The translations under genes and the position numbers were made by a program. Below are positions 59,964 through 64,000 of a DNA stretch of 64,000 nucleotides, piece by piece. Under the pieces are notes generated by a model. It was not told the DNA's origin. It did no database searches and saw nothing but the letters and a program-made list of their open reading frames with translations. Location: NCBI GenBank assembly GCA_039105265.1, contig JAPFFF010000001.1, positions 5,828,001-5,892,000 on the forward strand, in the 5' to 3' direction. The first letter of the stretch is position 1. Each line of letters starts with the position of its first letter. The DNA is from Tritrichomonas musculus. Lineage: Eukaryota; Parabasalia; Tritrichomonadida; Tritrichomonadidae.

Positions 59964-60181
59964 TTTCTTATTCTTATTTTTTATTAGTTTATTGTAAATC
60001 ATGATTCTTTATTTATTAATTAGTTTTTCTTTAGTAATACAATACCTTTATCAAATGCATTTGCATTTTTCTTTGCATTAGATGATACGATTATTTTCAT
60101 AATTTTCATAATCCAATATTGCTCCGCTAAACCAAGTAGTTTTGCCCATGTTATAAGCAAATTTGTGAAAATGAGTTATTT

Positions 60182-60715
60182 TTATGATGTTGGGCATAAA
60201 TATTGAATACGTGATAATTGCGATCTTTTTTTAGCTACAATTCTTGTAGGAGCTTCAGAACTTTCAAGACCTTTAAGTTCTTCTTCAAGCGATCTTTTTA
60301 ATGCAATTGCAGATCCTTCTTTGTTTATTTGGTTTGATTGGTAGAATTTATATCCTGTAGATATTTGCCCATAAATTTCTTGTTTTAAAGCAGATTCACG
60401 CTGTATTTGAAGTGCATCCGTAAGACGAGAAATGTCTTTACATAAACATTCATATTCTTTTTTAAATCCCTGTATCTCCTTTTCTCTTTCATCAATACGC
60501 TGTTTAATATCATTTATATCACAAGGACTATAACTGCTTAATTCTTTCTTCATTTGAGCAATTTCTTCCATGTAATTCTTATTTTCGTTTATTAATAAAT
60601 CTAGAGATTGAGAAAGACGATTGTTTTTCCCTGTTAATTTAATAATATCTGCATTTAAAACTCTACATTCTTTTCGAAGATTTCTCATTTCTTCAAGTAT
60701 TTCCGTTTCATTCAT
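60182..60715 (-). CDS. small coiled-coil protein, unknown
   Basis: 177 aa. Residues 1-115 form a continuous coiled coil (EMRNLRKECRVLNADIIKLT and KNYMEEIAQMKKELSSYS), followed by a conserved-looking tail with YGQISTGYKFYQSNQ and a basic end (RIVAKKRSQLSRIQY). The pattern resembles small kinetochore or axonemal coiled-coil proteins, but nothing is diagnostic. It is divergent from the coiled-coil gene at 60,830 with 114 bases between starts, so the two may share a promoter. Confidence 0.7.
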   Translation of the reverse strand: MNETEILEEMRNLRKECRVLNADIIKLTGKNNRLSQSLDLLINENKNYMEEIAQMKKELSSYSPCDINDIKQRIDEREKEIQGFKKEYECLCKDISRLTDALQIQRESALKQEIYGQISTGYKFYQSNQINKEGSAIALKRSLEEELKGLESSEAPTRIVAKKRSQLSRIQYLCPTS

Positions 60716-60829
60716 CCTTTATTTTGAATTATAAAGCGCGTTTATTATTTTAATTTGAATACTTTATTATTTTTTGATGCGCTGAAAAATTTTCTCTAAA
60801 TCTTCAAAGGAGGGAAATTAAGACAAAGC

Positions 60830-62032
60830 ATGCTTAATACATCAAATCCAACTTCCAAAAGAATTTTTGCATTAAACACTTTTTTAACATTTTCGCAAGA
60901 AGATGATATTAAATCTCATGACTTTTTTATGGAATTAGCCAAAAATAGAAGGAATACCAGACGATTAATCGCTTTAGATGAAAATTTAATATTTATCAAA
61001 AAGAACATTTTGAGTTTTTCAGAGATTAAAAAAGAATGCCAGGAAAAATTATTAGAATTAGAAGGTATACAAGAAAAACTTTTTAGTATATCATCAGAAA
61101 AAATAAGTTTAAATGATTTAATTCTATTTACAACTAGTGAAAAAATAGAGGATCTTGAATCCAAAAAAAAAATTTTTGAAGATGATATAAAGCATTTTAA
61201 CGAAGAGATTTGCAATCTCAAAAACTCAAAAAATGTAGAAAATAAAGTTAATAACATGCTTCAACAGGAAAATGCTTTACTGAAATGCAAACAAACAAAA
61301 GCAAAAGTAGAAAATTCCAAAACCAATACTGTTCATATACAACTAAATGAAAATCTTGAATCACATGAAAAAAATTATTTATCAGCAACAACAAAAAATG
61401 AAACTTTAAAAATATCGAACAGTAACTTGAATATTTCACAGTCAGTATATGATAACAAAATAATAAACACAAAAGAAAAAATATTAAATTTGCAAAAAGA
61501 ATATTTTATCAAAAAAAGAATATCATTAAAATTAATGAAAGATGAAATAAATGAAAAAATCAAATTTACAAATAAAGAACAAGAGGAAAAGCTAATTCAG
61601 CAAATAACACTAATTAAATCAAAGATTGCTTCAAGCCAAAATCTAAATAAACATATTGAATCAGAGTTGAACAAAATTCATTCAGAATTTATTCATTTAA
61701 TATCAAAAACATTTGATTCAGAACAGCAAAAAGACGAGATGATATCAATAAATCAATTTCTTTCTGAAATCAGTAATAATTTGAAAAAAGATGAGGTTGA
61801 AAAAACAGACGAGATCACAAAGTTAAATACAATAATATCTCAGTTAAAGAAAGAAAATGAAAATATCAATTCAGATAATGAAAAAATGGAAAAAACAATT
61901 TTTGATTATCAAATCTCAAATAATGAGAAAAATGAACAATGGGACCAGTACATCACTTATTTGCTAAGAGATGTTTCTAATATCAAAAGCGAAATCGACA
62001 AAATTAAAATAAAGCTAAATAAACATATTTAA
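60830..62032 (+). CDS. long coiled-coil protein, unknown
   Basis: 400 aa. After about 35 residues (SKRIFALNTFLTFSQEDDIK) the rest is coiled coil rich in Lys, Glu, Asn and Ile, with short breaks. Cytoskeletal, flagellar or kinetochore roles are all possible. I see no motif that decides. The ATG at 60,830 is preceded by a G-rich word AAAGGAGGGAAATT. Confidence 0.7.
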   Translation: MLNTSNPTSKRIFALNTFLTFSQEDDIKSHDFFMELAKNRRNTRRLIALDENLIFIKKNILSFSEIKKECQEKLLELEGIQEKLFSISSEKISLNDLILFTTSEKIEDLESKKKIFEDDIKHFNEEICNLKNSKNVENKVNNMLQQENALLKCKQTKAKVENSKTNTVHIQLNENLESHEKNYLSATTKNETLKISNSNLNISQSVYDNKIINTKEKILNLQKEYFIKKRISLKLMKDEINEKIKFTNKEQEEKLIQQITLIKSKIASSQNLNKHIESELNKIHSEFIHLISKTFDSEQQKDEMISINQFLSEISNNLKKDEVEKTDEITKLNTIISQLKKENENINSDNEKMEKTIFDYQISNNEKNEQWDQYITYLLRDVSNIKSEIDKIKIKLNKHI

Positions 62033-62096
62033 TAATAAAAATATATTGTAAAAATAGTTACTTTCACGTAAATTCTCGATTTTTTCCCCGTATTTA

Positions 62097-62369
62097 TCAT
62101 TGCCTTTTAGGTGCGTATGGGCATTGAATAGATTTAGATATATCAAAAGATTTTTTGTTTCGTAAATTTTTAGCTTGTAATTCACCATCAGAAATATAAA
62201 TTGCTGGTATTTTTGAAAAAGTCATGCTTATGTCATCGAGGAAAAAAGGTTTAAAAACATCTTTAGAATCATCATTTTCAGTATAATCAAATGGCCTCAA
62301 TTCAAAGGTCCATATACCATCATTTCGTTTGAGGACAGGAATATTGGATCTGGCATTGTTATTATTCAT
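62097..62369 (-). CDS. small protein, unknown
   Basis: 90 aa from ATG, with a mixed, folded-looking composition (GIWTFELRPFDYTENDD, KPFFLDDISMTFSKIPAIYI). It converges on the coiled-coil gene with 64 bases between stops. I do not recognise the family. Its codon composition matches the host genes, so a real gene is likely. Confidence 0.5.
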   Translation of the reverse strand: MNNNNARSNIPVLKRNDGIWTFELRPFDYTENDDSKDVFKPFFLDDISMTFSKIPAIYISDGELQAKNLRNKKSFDISKSIQCPYAPKRQ

Positions 62370-63217
62370 ATTAATATTACAGTTTTTATACTTATGGCAA
62401 AAATTTTGTTAGAATAATTTATTCAAAATATGATCGTTATTAACTGAAATATTTTTAATAATGCATCAAATTTGATTAATCAAAATATTCTTATATAAGG
62501 CAGCTACACCATTTCATTTACTTTTATTTCTGATAAAATAGATCTCTATAAAGAAATATGAGATCAAGAAAAGCTCTTTGAACTTACACAAAAACTGTTC
62601 TTTATCCTCCATTAAACTTTGTTTTTTGATTTTCTCGTGTAAACTTACGGTTTCTAAGAATTTATTTCCAATATTGAATGATTTATTTTTTGCATGCGAA
62701 AATTAAAAAACAAAGTTTACAGTCAATTGTTTCAAATAATCAAATTTATTACTATGCAATGCATATTATACATCATTAATTCCTATCAATTATTTATTAA
62801 TTACATTTTAAAAGATTACATTATTTGCATTAATTTAACAGCATATGGAATACCAAAATACTTCAAATTTCTATAACAAGTCATGCCGATGCTGACTACT
62901 TTAAAGTTATAGCACGCAATTTTTGAAGACAATCAATAAATCATGAAATTGTTCATTAAATTCGGAAATATTGGAATAAATCTTCAAGAAACAAGCAATT
63001 GATATAAATGATGTAAATTTAGGTAATACACCTCTCATTTAAATTTGCTGAGTGAGATATAAAGAAAAAATGAGATATTTTCCCGTCTTTATATTTTGCA
63101 ACAATTTGCAGATAACCACTCTTCATATTAGTATTATAAAGTAAAAGTTCAAGAAATGAAATAAAATAATGAAAAGGGAAATAAGAAATGATATTATCAA
63201 AGATTTGGAAAAAAAAT
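62370..63217. other. gene-poor interval before tRNA-Val
   Basis: No supported gene. It contains one arm (62,491-62,514) of a 24-bp perfect inverted repeat that also occurs at 63,837-63,860. Confidence 0.4.
62491..62514 (+). repeat. 24-bp inverted repeat, left copy
   Basis: TTATATAAGGCAGCTACACC plus ATTT. It is identical to the reverse complement of 63,837-63,860, and tRNA-Val lies between the two copies. Confidence 0.8.
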
Positions 63218-63289
63218 TGCCTCGGCGCGGAGTCGAACCGCGGTCAAATGCGTGTAAAGCATCTATTCTAACCGTTATAATACCGAGGC
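63218..63289 (-). tRNA. tRNA-Val (UAC anticodon)
   Basis: On the minus strand 72 nt fold as a cloverleaf. The acceptor stem pairs GCCTCGG with CCGAGGC. The T-arm contains GGTTCGACTCC and the anticodon loop is TTTACAC, giving UAC (Val, GUA codons). D-arm TATTATAACGG. There is no intron and CCA is not encoded. An A-run just below 63,218 supplies a T-run terminator on the sense strand. Confidence 0.95.
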
Positions 63290-63619
63290 TGTTATGCTTA
63301 TTAAAAATGATATATTGTAAAAATTTAATATAACATTTTAGTTTCCTTATCTGTTTTTTCCAAAGTAAAATATTTTTAATATTTAAATAATATATTTAAA
63401 TTTATTTTTATATTAAGTTTTAACTGCATTAAATCTATGCTATAATGCTCTTCACAATTAGGATTCAAAGTCAGAAATACCAAAAAGGTAGCTCGTGGAA
63501 ATAAACGGTCTCCGCCAGATGGAGTGCTCGAAATTAAGCTTTTGTAAAATATGTTACCTGAAAAAAAAAAAAAAAAAATCTGGCACTTTTTGGTGCGAAC
63601 CCCTGGAGTAGTGGTAGGC

Positions 63620-63635
63620 GGGGGGGGGGGGGGGG
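63620..63635 (+). repeat. G homopolymer (16 bases)
   Basis: A run of 16 G follows GGTAGGC, with an A-run of about 17 at 63,561-63,578 just before it. G-runs of this length are unexpected in this AT-rich sequence. It could be a repeat terminus or an assembly artefact. Confidence 0.8.
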
Positions 63636-63836
63636 ACATTTATGGCCCCGAAACCTACCAACAACTACTGTAAATGGTACTCCATACTTTGCCAAACAGA
63701 GTATTTGTTCTTGCGAATAGTGGGCTACATTTGTACAATATATAATATTAAAACGTACCAATTCAAGTGCATCGCCAAATTCTTTAATATGCAATATACT
63801 GGATATACCAGCACCCTTGAATGCTATTTTGCAGTT

Positions 63837-63860
63837 AAATGGTGTAGCTGCCTTATATAA
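63837..63860 (-). repeat. 24-bp inverted repeat, right copy
   Basis: Exact reverse complement of 62,491-62,514. On the minus strand an open frame (KAATPFNCKIAFKGAGISSI, then EFGDALELVRFNIIYCTNVA) runs from here to about 63,640. It looks protein-like but has no recognised domain or start codon. Confidence 0.7.
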
Positions 63861-64000
63861 ACAACTTAATTTTAATTAATTGGCTTGATTGTCTTTTTTT
63901 CGTAATCTGTTCATATTTTTCATAACACCAAATAAACATAGATCCAGCAGCTGTGTTTGATCACTTGAATGGGTAAACAAAAAAAGAAAAATAATATTTT

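Noticed and set aside
1-64000. CRISPR arrays, operons, bacterial ribosome binding sites
   Set aside because: None seen; all tandem repeats are contiguous without unique spacers and the gene set is eukaryotic.

Overview
The window looks like nuclear DNA of a parabasalid flagellate, most likely a trichomonad close to Tritrichomonas or Trichomonas. The evidence is a strongly AT-rich sequence, apparently intron-less genes, a protein kinase fused to BspA-type leucine-rich repeats, a DUF3447/ankyrin protein, an axonemal coiled-coil protein, TCAYT initiator-like motifs a few bases before start codons, and a large Polinton (Maverick) element. The species assignment is inference.

Layout. 0-16.7 kb: tRNA-Gly, a kinase-BspA fusion (2.1-4.5 kb, minus), a C2-domain relic, an RRM-like relic, a type I surface protein (7.5-8.9 kb, minus), a terminal-inverted-repeat element (9.9-10.8 kb), and a minus-strand locus (15.6-11.5 kb). 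That locus has a kinase C-lobe with a 24-nt minisatellite, followed downstream by isolated single ankyrin-repeat cassettes. 16.77-32.57 kb: a 15.8-kb Polinton that looks whole, with near-identical ~195-bp terminal inverted repeats and a 5-bp target duplication. It carries DNA polymerase B, integrase, packaging ATPase, major capsid-like protein and accessory ORFs. 33-48.7 kb: a housekeeping stretch with ribosomal protein uL5, a TBL1-type WD40 corepressor subunit, a DUF3447/ankyrin gene with a second set of single-repeat cassettes, a broken BspA gene with a 27-nt minisatellite, Elongin C, an exportin/importin-beta-like protein, a ComEC-type metallo-beta-lactamase-fold protein and a small unknown. 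48.7-54.2 kb: mostly gene-poor, with a 2.2-kb inverted-repeat element and a ~1.1-kb stretch that reads like protein only if TAA/TAG are read as Gln. 54.2-64 kb: a membrane-anchored Hsp70-like protein, a pseudokinase-ubiquitin-like fusion, a CFAP53-like protein, two coiled-coil proteins, a small unknown and tRNA-Val.

The host genes do not form an operon and serve unrelated functions. The most unusual signals are: the possible UAR=Gln coding relic at 52.8-54.0 kb; the two oppositely oriented ankyrin loci in which every repeat is an isolated ~33-codon open unit separated by AT-rich spacers sharing one vocabulary; and a small inverted-repeat element family whose right end abuts a perfect palindrome that differs between copies but stays self-complementary.
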